From Mucilaginibacter endophyticus (GTDB lineage Bacteria > Bacteroidota > Bacteroidia > Sphingobacteriales > Sphingobacteriaceae), in NCBI RefSeq assembly GCF_003351025.1, contig NZ_QPCG01000002.1, positions 1,133,288-1,197,287 of the forward strand: DNA of 64,000 bases, given 5' to 3'. How positions within the stretch are numbered: the stretch's first letter is position 1; every line of letters begins with the position of its first letter. Below the pieces are notes generated by a model, which was not told the DNA's origin, searched no databases, and saw only the letters and a list, made by a program, of their open reading frames with translations. This document shows positions 54,132-63,028 of the stretch, piece after piece. Made by a program: the position numbers and the translations under genes.

Positions 54132-56219
54132 TTATTGCTTGTTAAAATTGTAAGCTACACCGGCGTAAATAAGCCTGCCGGGCAGGTTCAGGATCACCTG
54201 CGGATCTTTATGGTTAAACAGGTTTTGCGCGGTTACCTGCAACCGGAGCGCGTTGTTCATAAACAGCTTGGAAACCGATGCGTTGACCAACATGTAGCCG
54301 TTGGTGTATTCGTCGGCCCTATTCACAATGCCGTTGCCATCGCTGTCTTTATAACCGTACCTGCCGCGATAAATAGCTCTCAAAGAGGTGTTGATACCTG
54401 TCTTTTCGTCGTTATAGTTGAGCCTGATGTTGTAGGTATATTTCGACCGGCCGAGCAACCCGCCGTAATCGCTGCGTTTTAGGGCTTTGGTGAGATTGGT
54501 TTCAGGATCCTTGGTGAATACTTTCCCGGCCTTGATCTGGTCGAGTACATCCTGATCATAAGCTTCGAGGTATTGGAAGCCGCCACCTATTTGTAAAGGT
54601 TTAAACAACTGATAAGTGACATCAGTTTCTACACCCTGTGTGTATACTTTATTAAGATTGAAGTACGAGAATACCGATTGACCGTTTGTTTTCAACGCGA
54701 TGGCTGCGGTTTCAATCAGGTTGCTGATATTATTGCGGAACAGGTTGGCAGTCCAGTAAAGTTTAGTTACCGGTTTGTACCGAAAACCAAAGTTGAAAGC
54801 GGTTGAACTCTCCGCATTCAATCTTTTTAGTGTCGAGGGATCTATCAGTACGGTTTCAATCTGTCCCTCCTGTTGTAAACGGGCTATACCGGCTTGCGCT
54901 TCTTCATAACCGAATACGCTGTAGCCAACCTCGGCATTGGTAAAGTTGAGGTAGAGTTGCCTGAAATCGGGCGCTTTGTAACCTTTCCCCGCCGAACCTA
55001 ATATGGTAAGCTTATCGCTAAGCGCGTAACTCGCTGCCAGTTTGGGACTAAACTGCGATTTGTAAACGCTGTGCGCGTCAAACCTGCCACCAGCTATTAT
55101 GTCAAGTTTTTTTACAGGGATCCAATCTGCCTGGAAATAGCCGTAACCAGATGTGAACGATTGTTGTTTGGTATAACGGGTAGCCTCAACAGTTTCGTAC
55201 TGGCCGCCTACGCCCGCAGTTAGTTTCAGGTTATCCTGCAGGGCATAATCGTTTTGAACCTCGGCCCGGTTAAAGGTTTGAGTGAAATAGGTTTGATCAT
55301 AGATGTCATGATTATCCTCGTACCTGATATCAGAATTGGTTTTATAAATCGAGCGGTAAAGCTGCAATACCGAAACATCTTTTTTACTGAACCTGTGGGT
55401 AAGCACCGGCGCCAAATTAAAATCCTTCTCGGTGCCTTTGCCTGATGCAAAACGGTTATTGTCAACCGAAAAACGGCTGTCCTGATCATTGGTAAAATAT
55501 CTTACAGATAGTTTCAAACTGGTGTTATCATCAAAACGGTAAGCTGTTTTACCATTTAGCGTATACCCATGAAAAGGCGAAACCGTTGGTATGCCCGATG
55601 CAGGCTGTAAACTATAGCCGCCACTGCTGTTCCGGTTGGCAAAACCGCTGATGTAGAATTTGTTTGTTTTGTATGACGAGTTCAGTGAAACGTCGGCATT
55701 TTTATTGGTACCATATCGCCCGGCTACACCACCCGAAAAGCCTTTGGCAGGCTCGGCGGTAATGATGTTTACTACGCCGGCCATTGCCTCCGAGCCGTAA
55801 AGGGAAGATGTAGGGCCTTTAACTATCTCTATTCTGTCGATATTGTTAGTAGTAATCCTTGATAGCTCAAGGATACCGGTGCTACGACCGATAAGCGGCA
55901 GGCCATCTATCAGGATGAGGGTATAAGCCGGATCAAATCCCTGAATCTGGATGCCCTGTCCATGCGGATCATCTAAAATGTTGATCCCGGTTTGTTCCGA
56001 TAAAACTTCATTCAGGCGTACCAGTCCACGGTTTTTTATTTCTTCGGATGTGATGCGGGTTATGGGGATAGGTACCTGCTGTAAACTTTTCGCGGTGCGG
56101 GTTCCGGTTACTACTACCTCTTTCAGTTGTTTGGTGCTATCCTTCCTTGTTGTGTCGCGCTGCGCAAAGGCAGCAGTTGAAGTAGACAATACAAGTACCA
56201 AAGGAAGAATATTTTTCAT
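54132..56219 (-). CDS. TonB-dependent outer-membrane receptor (HmuR/siderophore type)
   Basis: The 695-residue protein has a signal peptide ending TAAFAQ and a TonB box/plug start LKEVVVTGTRTAKSLQQVP. The plug domain (about 40-160) has the motif IQIQGFDPAYTLILIDGLPL and IEIVKGPTSSLYGSEAMAGV. The 22-strand barrel follows, ending RLIYAGVAYNFNKQ. No carboxypeptidase-like N-terminal extension is present, so it is not SusC-like. With a HmuY-like gene downstream and an AraC gene divergent, heme or iron-chelate uptake is likely. Ligand is not proven. Confidence 0.93.
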   Translation of the reverse strand: MKNILPLVLVLSTSTAAFAQRDTTRKDSTKQLKEVVVTGTRTAKSLQQVPIPITRITSEEIKNRGLVRLNEVLSEQTGINILDDPHGQGIQIQGFDPAYTLILIDGLPLIGRSTGILELSRITTNNIDRIEIVKGPTSSLYGSEAMAGVVNIITAEPAKGFSGGVAGRYGTNKNADVSLNSSYKTNKFYISGFANRNSSGGYSLQPASGIPTVSPFHGYTLNGKTAYRFDDNTSLKLSVRYFTNDQDSRFSVDNNRFASGKGTEKDFNLAPVLTHRFSKKDVSVLQLYRSIYKTNSDIRYEDNHDIYDQTYFTQTFNRAEVQNDYALQDNLKLTAGVGGQYETVEATRYTKQQSFTSGYGYFQADWIPVKKLDIIAGGRFDAHSVYKSQFSPKLAASYALSDKLTILGSAGKGYKAPDFRQLYLNFTNAEVGYSVFGYEEAQAGIARLQQEGQIETVLIDPSTLKRLNAESSTAFNFGFRYKPVTKLYWTANLFRNNISNLIETAAIALKTNGQSVFSYFNLNKVYTQGVETDVTYQLFKPLQIGGGFQYLEAYDQDVLDQIKAGKVFTKDPETNLTKALKRSDYGGLLGRSKYTYNIRLNYNDEKTGINTSLRAIYRGRYGYKDSDGNGIVNRADEYTNGYMLVNASVSKLFMNNALRLQVTAQNLFNHKDPQVILNLPGRLIYAGVAYNFNKQ

Positions 56220-56278
56220 TTATTTAGACTAATTAAAAATAATGATGCAAATTTGTGGCATAGCTACCAAGTTTGGTT

Positions 56279-56314
56279 AACGCCAAACGGATTGAAAACA
56301 ACGCTAAACGGATT
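56279..56314. promoter_or_regulatory. AraC-type direct repeat operator in the divergent gap
   Basis: AACGCCAAACGGATT (56279-56293) and AACGCTAAACGGATT (56300-56314) differ at one base and are spaced 21 bp, two helical turns. An overlapping inverted pair GTTTGG/CCAAAC lies at 56271-56287. The second copy ends 2 bp before the AraC start codon; the TonB receptor starts 60 bp away on the other strand. Confidence 0.65.
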
Positions 56315-56316
56315 TT

Positions 56317-57285
56317 ATGCACATAACCCTTACTCCTGTTTCACAAACCAACCGTCTTCAATTGGCCTATCCGGAAGGTTTTAATGCCGCATCATGTTTA
56401 GAAAAGAGGCATCATGAGATAACACTTACAGATGGCGGGATTAAAGTAGATGAATGCTGGTTTGATGGTGTCTGTGCTGTGTACAGTGTTCTTCATTCTG
56501 ATCAATCATTCACTATTAGTCTGGATTACCCTAAGCCATGCAGAATCCTGTTTTTTGCGTTGGATGGTAAACTGGAGGCAGATACCGGAAGAATATTGAT
56601 AAGAATGAACAAGGGCAATTGCTCTTCCGCCTGCCGGGCAAGTCTGAATGTCAATATATTAATTCACGTCAACAGTACCATGCTGGCAATATGTATCGAT
56701 GAATTATTTATAGAGAAGCTATCTGCCCAGGGAACTTTGCCTGCAGATGCAAAAAAATATCCTGATCATCTGATAAAAAAAGATCTGACGACAAAGGCGC
56801 AATCTATCAGCAAAAATATTTTAGACAATAACCAAACGCCTTATATAAAACGCCTGCTGCTGGAAGCCGGCATAGTGGATTTATTGATTAACCTGCATCA
56901 GCCAGAGGAAACAACCACACACCCTATTTTTAGCGATGCGGACAAAACGCGTTTATTGGAAGCCAAAAATATAGTAGAGCAAAATTTAAAACACCCCTGT
57001 TCGTTGGCGGAGCTTTCACGCAAAACAGGTCTTAATGATTTTAAACTGAAGAAGGGATTTAAAGTCTTATTCGGTCATACTGTTTTCGGTTATCTGGCCG
57101 AACGCCGGATGAGCCTCGCCCATAAATTACTTAAAGACGGACGCAGCGTTAGCGAGGTTGCCGAGACTGTCGGTTACAAAAACGCGCATCATTTTACTGC
57201 TGCGTTTAAAAAACATTTTGACACGCTGCCGAGCAAAGTAAGTAAGCTGGTGCTGATATTGATGGGGTGTTTGGCCTGGATGTAA
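56317..57285 (+). CDS. AraC-family regulator (PchR-like), divergent to TonB receptor
   Basis: The 322-residue protein has a C-terminal AraC double helix-turn-helix of about residues 210-310: LAELSRKTGLNDFKLKKGF, then AHKLLKDGRSVSEVAETVGY followed by KNAHHFTAAFKKHF. The N-terminal ~200 residues have an effector region with several Cys (residues in CLEKRHH, DECWFDGVCAVY, NCSSACRASL). The architecture and the divergent TonB receptor recall PchR-type regulators that bind ferric siderophores. The direct repeats just before its start suggest autoregulation. Confidence 0.88.
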   Translation: MHITLTPVSQTNRLQLAYPEGFNAASCLEKRHHEITLTDGGIKVDECWFDGVCAVYSVLHSDQSFTISLDYPKPCRILFFALDGKLEADTGRILIRMNKGNCSSACRASLNVNILIHVNSTMLAICIDELFIEKLSAQGTLPADAKKYPDHLIKKDLTTKAQSISKNILDNNQTPYIKRLLLEAGIVDLLINLHQPEETTTHPIFSDADKTRLLEAKNIVEQNLKHPCSLAELSRKTGLNDFKLKKGFKVLFGHTVFGYLAERRMSLAHKLLKDGRSVSEVAETVGYKNAHHFTAAFKKHFDTLPSKVSKLVLILMGCLAWM

Positions 57286-57290
57286 TTTTT

Positions 57291-57386
57291 TGTAGAGACG
57301 CATCACATGCGTCTCCCGTATGCAACGTCTACGTCATTCAATGCAAAAGCCTTTCCTAAAGGAGACGCATGTGATGCGTCTCTACG
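57291..57386. repeat. Dispersed inverted repeat, TGTAGAGACGCATCACATGCG type
   Basis: Left arm GTAGAGACGCATCACATGCG and right arm CGCATGTGATGCGTCTCTAC are perfect complements at the two ends; a third related unit ATGCGTCTC occurs inside. It follows the AraC gene and sits 11 bp before the end of the convergent ankyrin gene. The frame across 57307-57606 on the plus strand is a shadow. Confidence 0.8.
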
Positions 57387-57396
57387 TAAAAAATGT

Positions 57397-58092
57397 TTAG
57401 CGGGTAAACAACTTCAAAACCCCGATCTGATTATTTTGCTCCGCCAATTTCTTAGCAGACAGGCCATCTCTATTCTCTATTTTAAAATCGGCACCGTATC
57501 TGAGCAACAGCCCGATATGGTCAAGTTTATACTTCCGTTTCACCGCATGAAAAAGCGTTGTATTACCATCCTTATCGGAAAAGTTTACGTTAGCGCCATT
57601 CTTTAAAAACCATTCGGCTATTTCAAAACGCTTCCAATTGTAGGCAGCCATAAACGGAGTATCGTTACCGATACCGTTATCTGTTTTTGCGCCATAGCTT
57701 TTAAACAAATCAGCAGCTTCAACATCATTATACCAGGTTATGGCGTACATACAATGTTCCGGATCCGCACCATTTACCAGCAGATATTTATATAACAATT
57801 CGTTTCGGCCCCTGGTATAGGCATACCAAAGTGGTGTAGCAGGAAAAAAGCCACACTCTTCTTTTATCCGGTGTACGGCATTAAGATCCATACCTTTTCC
57901 TAACAACAGTTTAAGTATCGTCAAACTATCTTCAGCGTTTGCCGGGCGTTTGGCAATTTCAACACCACATAAATAATGAAGCGCGTTTTTACCACTGTCC
58001 TCTGCCCATGTAAGCCACCTCAGGTCTTTTGCAATCATGGCCTTAACAGCTTCTACATTAAGATCTTTAATGTTCTGGATGAATTTGATCAT
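57397..58092 (-). CDS. Ankyrin-repeat protein
   Basis: The 231-residue cytosolic protein has about five ankyrin repeats. Recognisable units are SGKNALHYLCGVEIAKRPAN (about 33), TPLWYAYTRGRNELLYKYLL (about 105), TPFMAAYNWKRFEIAEWFLK (about 145) and NTTLFHAVKRKYKLDHIGLL (about 178). Ankyrin repeats bind other proteins; no partner is obvious. It ends 10 bp from the DUF1801 gene start region, same strand, so the two are probably co-transcribed. Confidence 0.88.
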   Translation of the reverse strand: MIKFIQNIKDLNVEAVKAMIAKDLRWLTWAEDSGKNALHYLCGVEIAKRPANAEDSLTILKLLLGKGMDLNAVHRIKEECGFFPATPLWYAYTRGRNELLYKYLLVNGADPEHCMYAITWYNDVEAADLFKSYGAKTDNGIGNDTPFMAAYNWKRFEIAEWFLKNGANVNFSDKDGNTTLFHAVKRKYKLDHIGLLLRYGADFKIENRDGLSAKKLAEQNNQIGVLKLFTR

Positions 58093-58102
58093 GACTATGT
58101 TA

Positions 58103-58537
58103 CTACTTATCCAATATCGCCAACCAGGTTTTTACCGCGTTTTTCAAAGCCTCCTCTTTAGCGGCAACTTCCTCCATATTATGAAAAAAGGCCAGTCTCC
58201 GGCCATCCTCGTAACCACCGGAAAGCAAACCGGATGTATCATTGATCCAGGCTCCAGAAGGGAATACCAACCGGATACAATCTTTCTGAAACACGTTTGA
58301 AACAATCACATACCTTTTATATTCCTTGGGATCAAAAGGCCCCATTTCGCCGATGTACAAAAAGCTTGGCGCGTTCCATTTAACATGCTCACCTAATTCA
58401 CCGTCAACACTCAGGATGATCTTTCTTAAAACCTCCAATACATCCTTCAGCGGGTGATCAAGTTTTTGCATATACGCGTCTACACCTTCCGAATCGGCAA
58501 GCACGGCTGATTTTGTGGTTTTGGCTTTCATGATCAA
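58103..58537 (-). CDS. DUF1801 (YdhG-like) protein
   Basis: The 144-residue cytosolic protein has LDHPLKDVLEVLRKIILSVD, HVKWNAPSFLYIGEMGPFDP and ERVLRLVF-like IRLVFPSGAWINDTSGLLSG, which fit the DUF1801/YdhG family. The fold binds small ligands but no activity is known. It is transcribed just before the ankyrin gene (10-bp gap). Confidence 0.8.
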   Translation of the reverse strand: MIMKAKTTKSAVLADSEGVDAYMQKLDHPLKDVLEVLRKIILSVDGELGEHVKWNAPSFLYIGEMGPFDPKEYKRYVIVSNVFQKDCIRLVFPSGAWINDTSGLLSGGYEDGRRLAFFHNMEEVAAKEEALKNAVKTWLAILDK

Positions 58538-58671
58538 CAGGTAATAAATTGGTTGTGAAGCGTTATCTAATTTAAAAAAAGAATACTTAATACCAAAGGA
58601 ACCGTAAATAGTACCATAAAACCAGCCAGCGTCATCTTAACTTTGATGTATCAAATTAGATTATTACCATC

Positions 58672-59082
58672 ATGGAACAAAAGCTGCCACTCCCCCCATT
58701 TAATTTTGAAACTGCTACTCAAAAAGTGCAATTGGCCGAAGATGCCTGGAACAGCCAAGACCCGGCAAGGGTTTCCTTAGCGTATACAATCGACACCGAA
58801 TGGCGTAACCGTTCGGAGTTTATAAACGGCCGCGAACAGGTGGTTGAGTTTTTAACGCGTAAATGGCAAAAAGAATTCGACTATAAACTAAAAAAAGAAC
58901 TATGGGCCTTTACAGATAACCGCATAGCCGTACGTTTCGAGTATGAGTACCACAACGCCGATGGTGAATGGTTTCGTGCTTATGGAAACGAGAACTGGGA
59001 ATTTGACGAAAACGGTCTGATGCAAAAACGTTATGCCAGCATCAACGATGTGCCCATCAAAGAAGAAGACAGGCGCCTTTAA
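58672..59082 (+). CDS. NTF2-like DUF1348 protein
   Basis: The 136-residue protein is a single NTF2/SnoaL-like alpha-beta barrel: [60 protein letters not shown] and [20 protein letters not shown]. The strong Trp/Asn/Glu pattern in [10 protein letters not shown] is typical of DUF1348. The cavity may bind or isomerise a small molecule; unknown. Putative -7 box TAACTTTG at 58638-58645. Confidence 0.85.
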   Translation: MEQKLPLPPFNFETATQKVQLAEDAWNSQDPARVSLAYTIDTEWRNRSEFINGREQVVEFLTRKWQKEFDYKLKKELWAFTDNRIAVRFEYEYHNADGEWFRAYGNENWEFDENGLMQKRYASINDVPIKEEDRRL

Positions 59083-59090
59083 AACAAAGA

Positions 59091-59125
59091 ACCCATTGTA
59101 GAGGCCAATGGCCTCTACAATGGGT
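59091..59125. repeat. Palindrome ACCCATTGTAGAGGCCA, terminator or dispersed repeat
   Basis: ACCCATTGTAGAGGCCA and its complement are separated by one base (35 nt). It lies just after the DUF1348 gene and may act as its terminator, although no long T-run follows. Confidence 0.7.
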
Positions 59126-59320
59126 AACATCAATGTTTAATAATTAAGCAAAAAGGTTTAGGGCTTCCCTTAATTTAGGTTTATCATCTGAGCTATCTTT
59201 TTAATATTTCTGATGCTTTTTCATTGGCGTTAGATACTTCACATTGTTATTTTTCAGGGGTACAATTCAAAATTTGGAGCATTTCTTAATATCTCAAATC
59301 TCGCTGAAGCATTAAAAATC

Positions 59321-59345
59321 AAAAAGGGTGATATCACCCTTTTTT
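59321..59345 (+). terminator. Hairpin with T-run in the gap before the response regulator
   Basis: AAAAAGGGTGAT / ATCACCCTTTTT is a perfect palindrome followed by more T. It is 240 bp after the DUF1348 gene, so either it ends a longer transcript or it is an attenuator-like element in the regulator leader. Confidence 0.6.
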
Positions 59346-59439
59346 TAGTTCAAAACGGATAATAAAATGAAATACAAGTACATTATTTTTCCTATTTTGC
59401 ATTTTTTTAACATCGGTTAATAGATATAACCTATAATTA

Positions 59440-60105
59440 ATGCAAACCTCAACTTCGACTCCGCCTATACAAATTGCTATTATCGATAACCACACCTTGT
59501 TCAGGCAAGGTATGATCAGTTTACTTGGCGATTTTGAAGAGATCACGGTTGTTTTTGATGCCGAAAATGGGGAGGATATGATTAGCAAGATCAAAAAGTT
59601 CACTTTGCCTGATATTATATTAATGGATATTACGATGCCGGTGATGGACGGCTACGATGCCACGGCCTGGTTAAAGAAAAACCATCCCGCTGTAAAGGTA
59701 CTGGCACTAAGCATGTCTGACGAGGACAGACCAATTATCAATATGCTCAGGAGCGGTGCGGTTGGCTATATGCTTAAGGAATCAAAAATAAGGGACGTGG
59801 TTTATGCAATGCAAACCATCCAAAAGCATGGTTATTATCTAAATGAACTGGTAAGCGGAAAATTGCTGCATACCATGCAAAATAAAAACACCCCGACTGA
59901 TAAATCAAAGGAGCTCACATCAAACGAGCTCACTTTTCTGAAGCTAAGCTGCTCGGAACTTACCTACAGGCAAATTGCCGATGAGATGAACCTGAGCCCC
60001 CACACTATCGACAATTACCGTGAATCGTTATTTCAAAAGTTCGGGCTTAAATCAAGAACGGGCATGGTACTTTTCGCTATCAAAAACCAGATCATAAGCG
60101 TTTAA
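59440..60105 (+). CDS. NarL/LuxR-family response regulator, no histidine kinase nearby
   Basis: The 221-residue protein has a receiver domain (about 8-128) with the acidic pocket as DN (IAIIDNHTLF), the phospho-acceptor Asp in IILMDITMPVMDGYDA and the conserved Lys in GYMLKESKIRDV. The LuxR helix-turn-helix follows (LTSNELTFLKL, then YRQIADEMNLSPHTIDNYRE). It should act as a phosphorylated dimer. No sensor kinase is encoded next to it, so the partner must be elsewhere. A 13-bp gap and opposite strand separate it from the next gene. Confidence 0.93.
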   Translation: MQTSTSTPPIQIAIIDNHTLFRQGMISLLGDFEEITVVFDAENGEDMISKIKKFTLPDIILMDITMPVMDGYDATAWLKKNHPAVKVLALSMSDEDRPIINMLRSGAVGYMLKESKIRDVVYAMQTIQKHGYYLNELVSGKLLHTMQNKNTPTDKSKELTSNELTFLKLSCSELTYRQIADEMNLSPHTIDNYRESLFQKFGLKSRTGMVLFAIKNQIISV

Positions 60106-60118
60106 GCTTTTCCTCTCT

Positions 60119-60523
60119 TTATAAAAAAATTGTTTTGAATATGAGTGGTATCACAATGATACCCAGACTGATTAAAACATAATTACGATATAGCTTGCTG
60201 TTACGGCTGGGATATAAATTTACCAGTTTATCATAACGCTGGTTATAAAATATGAGCAGGTAATTCAAAATTGCAAAGGGAATAAAAAACACCAATAAGC
60301 CTGCAATAAATGCGTTTATGGCTTTATCCCTCGTCAGGTCTATCGTAAAAAGGATAGGGATATCTGTAAAAAAGCGAAGAATAAACAATAGCGTAAGCAG
60401 GTTAACACCCTGAATTAACGACATGGATATAATGGTAAACGCTTTCCAGTTACCGCCCGCGCTTTTCTTTGCCCTTTCCTGCGTAATGGCATCAACCCAG
60501 ATCTTATAATAAATGCTTAACAT
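60119..60523 (-). CDS. Hypothetical small membrane protein
   Basis: The 134-residue protein has about three hydrophobic segments (AFTIISMSLIQGVNLLTLLF, AFIAGLLVFFIPFAILNYLL, NYVLISLGIIVIPLIFKTIF). There are charged linkers between them. No domain is recognised and no function can be inferred. Convergent with the response regulator. Confidence 0.65.
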   Translation of the reverse strand: MLSIYYKIWVDAITQERAKKSAGGNWKAFTIISMSLIQGVNLLTLLFILRFFTDIPILFTIDLTRDKAINAFIAGLLVFFIPFAILNYLLIFYNQRYDKLVNLYPSRNSKLYRNYVLISLGIIVIPLIFKTIFL

Positions 60524-60635
60524 TTGTTTCAGATTAGTGTGCTACATAAATACAAACCTTCTCTTATAGATAAAGTTTGTACCAATATTTAAGTAACTGA
60601 TAATTACTGCATTCCGTCACCAACAGCAAATCGTT

Positions 60636-60647
60636 ACGATATATCGT
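60636..60647. promoter_or_regulatory. Perfect palindrome ACGATATATCGT
   Basis: A 12-bp perfect palindrome in TCGTTACGATATATCGTCAT, in the 260-bp divergent gap between two membrane-protein genes. It matches the arms of the inverted repeat at 7280-7315 and the element at 47047-47060. Confidence 0.5.
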
Positions 60648-60782
60648 CATCACAAAGTCACAAATAAACATAAACAACTCATTATCAGAGATATAAAAAA
60701 CAGGCACAAGGATTGGTTAACTGGTATTGTTCTCAAGAAAATCACTTTTTCAAAATATCGTTAACCTTAAAAAATCACCTTT

Positions 60783-61289
60783 ATGCCAAATCATTTATCA
60801 ACATTCGGAGTTATTCATACAGCTATAAGCCTTGTAGGTGTTGCTGTTGGTTTTATCGCTTTATTTCAGGATGGGAAAATCGCCCCTAAAACCAAAAACG
60901 GAACGCTTTACGGCATTTTTACCGTACTGGCCTGTTTAACCTCGTTCCTGGTTATGAAAACCGGTCATCTGAGTAGTGCTCATAATCTGTCGTTCCTTGT
61001 TTTGATTTTGCTTCCCATCGTTTATTATGCACCATCATTACGCGTTTTCGGCAGCAAAGCCGATTATGTACAAACCATAGGCATGACAGCCACCTTATTC
61101 TTTTCCTTAGTACCTGCCGTAGTTGAAACATTAACAAGGCTCCCGGTTGAACAGCCCCTGGCTGACGGCCCTGATTCGCCCATAGTAAAAACAGGACTTA
61201 TGACTTTGTTAGTGCTGTTTATAATCATTATGATATTCCAAGCAATTAAACTGAAGAGCCAGCGCAAAGGGTTAACACCTGCATTGTAA
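60783..61289 (+). CDS. Hypothetical membrane protein, about five helices
   Basis: The 168-residue protein is mostly hydrophobic: VIHTAISLVGVAVGFIALF, LYGIFTVLACLTSFLVMK, AHNLSFLVLILLPIVYYAP, TIGMTATLFFSLVPAVVETL and LMTLLVLFIIIMIFQAI. It has no recognisable catalytic motif. The start ATG 60783 has a short leader, and the palindrome at 60636 lies 136 bp upstream. A role in the membrane is all that can be said. Confidence 0.7.
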   Translation: MPNHLSTFGVIHTAISLVGVAVGFIALFQDGKIAPKTKNGTLYGIFTVLACLTSFLVMKTGHLSSAHNLSFLVLILLPIVYYAPSLRVFGSKADYVQTIGMTATLFFSLVPAVVETLTRLPVEQPLADGPDSPIVKTGLMTLLVLFIIIMIFQAIKLKSQRKGLTPAL

Positions 61290-61328
61290 ATAGATATCTG
61301 CCGAACCTATAATATATTAACTGTCTGG

Positions 61329-61358
61329 GGCCTGCCTGTTTTTACGGGCAGGCATTTT
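61329..61358 (+). terminator. Rho-independent terminator after the membrane-protein gene
   Basis: GCCTGCC / GGCAGGC stem with a 10-nt loop, followed by ATTTTTG. Confidence 0.8.
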
Positions 61359-61481
61359 TGTTTCCCTACAATACTTCTACATCCGGTTAACGGAACCTTA
61401 AAGTTGAATTGACGCAAATAATCATAGCCAAATAATCCTAAATTTATTGAAAGCTATTCTGCATCAAATCATCGTTAACCT

Positions 61482-62978
61482 ATGAAAGATATTAAAAGAC
61501 GATCATTCATTAAACATACCATACTGGTCGGTGCCGGTACTGTCCTCGCGCCGCAATTATTGAGCGCCCAACAATTTGATGATCCAAAGGTCATAGCCCC
61601 TGATAGCACCAGCCCAACATCTGACAAAAAAGTAATTGTTGCCGGAGCTGGCATTACAGGCCTTTGCTGCGCGTATGAATTAATGAAAGCCGGTCATGAT
61701 GTAACTATATTAGAGGCCGATGGCCGGTACGGCGGTCATGTTTTTACAGGGAGAGATGGCTTGTCAGATGGTTTATATGCCGATTATGGTGCCGACCATA
61801 TCACCAAACCGGGTTACGAAAAGTTTTTTGAATATGTGGATGCATTTAAGCTTACAGCCCTACCCTATCCTCATGCCGAAGGTTCGGCCGCGGCACCTAA
61901 CCGCAACGGTTTGCGTATGGTTGGCGGTAAATTTTACACTGATGATGAAATGAAGAGCCCGGCCGTATTAACAAGAATGGGCTTTAATGAACGGGAGGTT
62001 AAATTCCTGGCCGAAAACCCTTTTTATGCACTAAGTTCCTTCTACCTGAAAAATTATAGCGGCAAGTTCACAGATCCATATCAACCTTTCGGTGTTAGAT
62101 ATGACGATTTTGATAAAATTTCTGTTAGTGAACTCTATAAAAGAGAAGGGGCATCTGTTGCGGCGATGGGCCATTTAGGCGGCCAGCGGACTTCGGCTTT
62201 GTATCATCTTTGGAGAGCTTATGTTATGGAGTCGCGGGGTATTCCGCTTTCTGAGGGCGACACCTATCATTTAAAAGGCGGCAATGAACAACTGCCCATC
62301 GCCTTCGCTAAACGTCTTGGAAACAGAGTGAAACTAAACCATCGGATAACAGCAATCAACCATTCGGCTACAGGCGTTACGGTAAAATACAAACCATACG
62401 GCAAAGCCGAACAGGAAATGAGTGCCGACTTCCTGGTGAATTGTATTACGCTGCCCATTTTTAAAACTATTCCACTTTCGCCGCCCCTCTCACCCGAAAA
62501 ACAATATGTGGTTAACCGCACCACTTATTCATCCCACCCCTTTTATGTATTTGAGGCAAGCAGCCGTTTTTGGCTCGATGATGGTTTCAAAAGTATCAAT
62601 ATGGAATTTGAGCATCCGTACATATCATCCATATGGGAAGAAACAAATGAAGTTGGCAGTGATAAGGTGATCCTTAAAGCATACGGTCCAGGCGGCCTCA
62701 CACCCCAGCAGGTGCTTGACGCCTTCAGGCAGGTTTACCCGGGTAAGCATGACACTATTGAACAAGCCTTGACCAAAGACTGGACACGAGACGCATTTGC
62801 CCCGGCCTGCGAGATGGAACCATTTCCGATAGGTCAGATGCACCGCTTTTGGCCCCAGATCATGAAACCTAACGGACGGATCTACTTTGCCGGTACTTAC
62901 GCCGATAATTTAAGCAGGGGAATGGAATCAAGCATCCGTTCGGCGCAGCGGGTGGCCGGCGAAATTGATAAAGCGTAA
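61482..62978 (+). CDS. FAD-dependent amine oxidase, Tat-exported
   Basis: The 498-residue protein begins MKDIKRRSFIKHTILVGAGT; RRSFIK is a twin-arginine signal, so it is probably exported folded with FAD bound. The dinucleotide site VIVAGAGITGLCCAYELMKA (about 50-70) followed by DVTILEADGRYGGHVFT is the GxGxxG and GG motif of the monoamine-oxidase family. The C-terminal FAD motif is GRIYFAGTYADNLSRGMESS with RSAQRVAGEI. It oxidises an amine or amino acid in the periplasm; the substrate is unknown. Confidence 0.92.
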   Translation: MKDIKRRSFIKHTILVGAGTVLAPQLLSAQQFDDPKVIAPDSTSPTSDKKVIVAGAGITGLCCAYELMKAGHDVTILEADGRYGGHVFTGRDGLSDGLYADYGADHITKPGYEKFFEYVDAFKLTALPYPHAEGSAAAPNRNGLRMVGGKFYTDDEMKSPAVLTRMGFNEREVKFLAENPFYALSSFYLKNYSGKFTDPYQPFGVRYDDFDKISVSELYKREGASVAAMGHLGGQRTSALYHLWRAYVMESRGIPLSEGDTYHLKGGNEQLPIAFAKRLGNRVKLNHRITAINHSATGVTVKYKPYGKAEQEMSADFLVNCITLPIFKTIPLSPPLSPEKQYVVNRTTYSSHPFYVFEASSRFWLDDGFKSINMEFEHPYISSIWEETNEVGSDKVILKAYGPGGLTPQQVLDAFRQVYPGKHDTIEQALTKDWTRDAFAPACEMEPFPIGQMHRFWPQIMKPNGRIYFAGTYADNLSRGMESSIRSAQRVAGEIDKA

Positions 62979-62985
62979 AACAAAA

Positions 62986-63007
62986 AAGCACCCTTACCAG
63001 GGTGCTT
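62986..63007. terminator. Bidirectional terminator between convergent genes
   Basis: AAGCACCCT / AGGGTGCTT stem with a 4-nt loop, between the amine oxidase gene and the lipoprotein gene, with A and T runs at the ends. Confidence 0.85.
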
Positions 63008-63028
63008 AAAACAAACTATCAATTCAAA

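Larger units (their letters stand above)
59083..59439. other. Intergenic region, two hairpins, no gene
   Basis: The gap before the response regulator holds the palindrome at 59091-59125 and the hairpin at 59321-59345. The rest is AT-rich; no coding frame was supported. The region at 59346-59439 should contain the regulator promoter, but I could not find a full TAnnTTTG box. Confidence 0.5.

Noticed and set aside
57307..57606. Plus-strand ORF of 99 codons after the AraC gene
   Set aside because: It begins inside the inverted repeat and runs antisense through the ankyrin gene; its protein has no domain.
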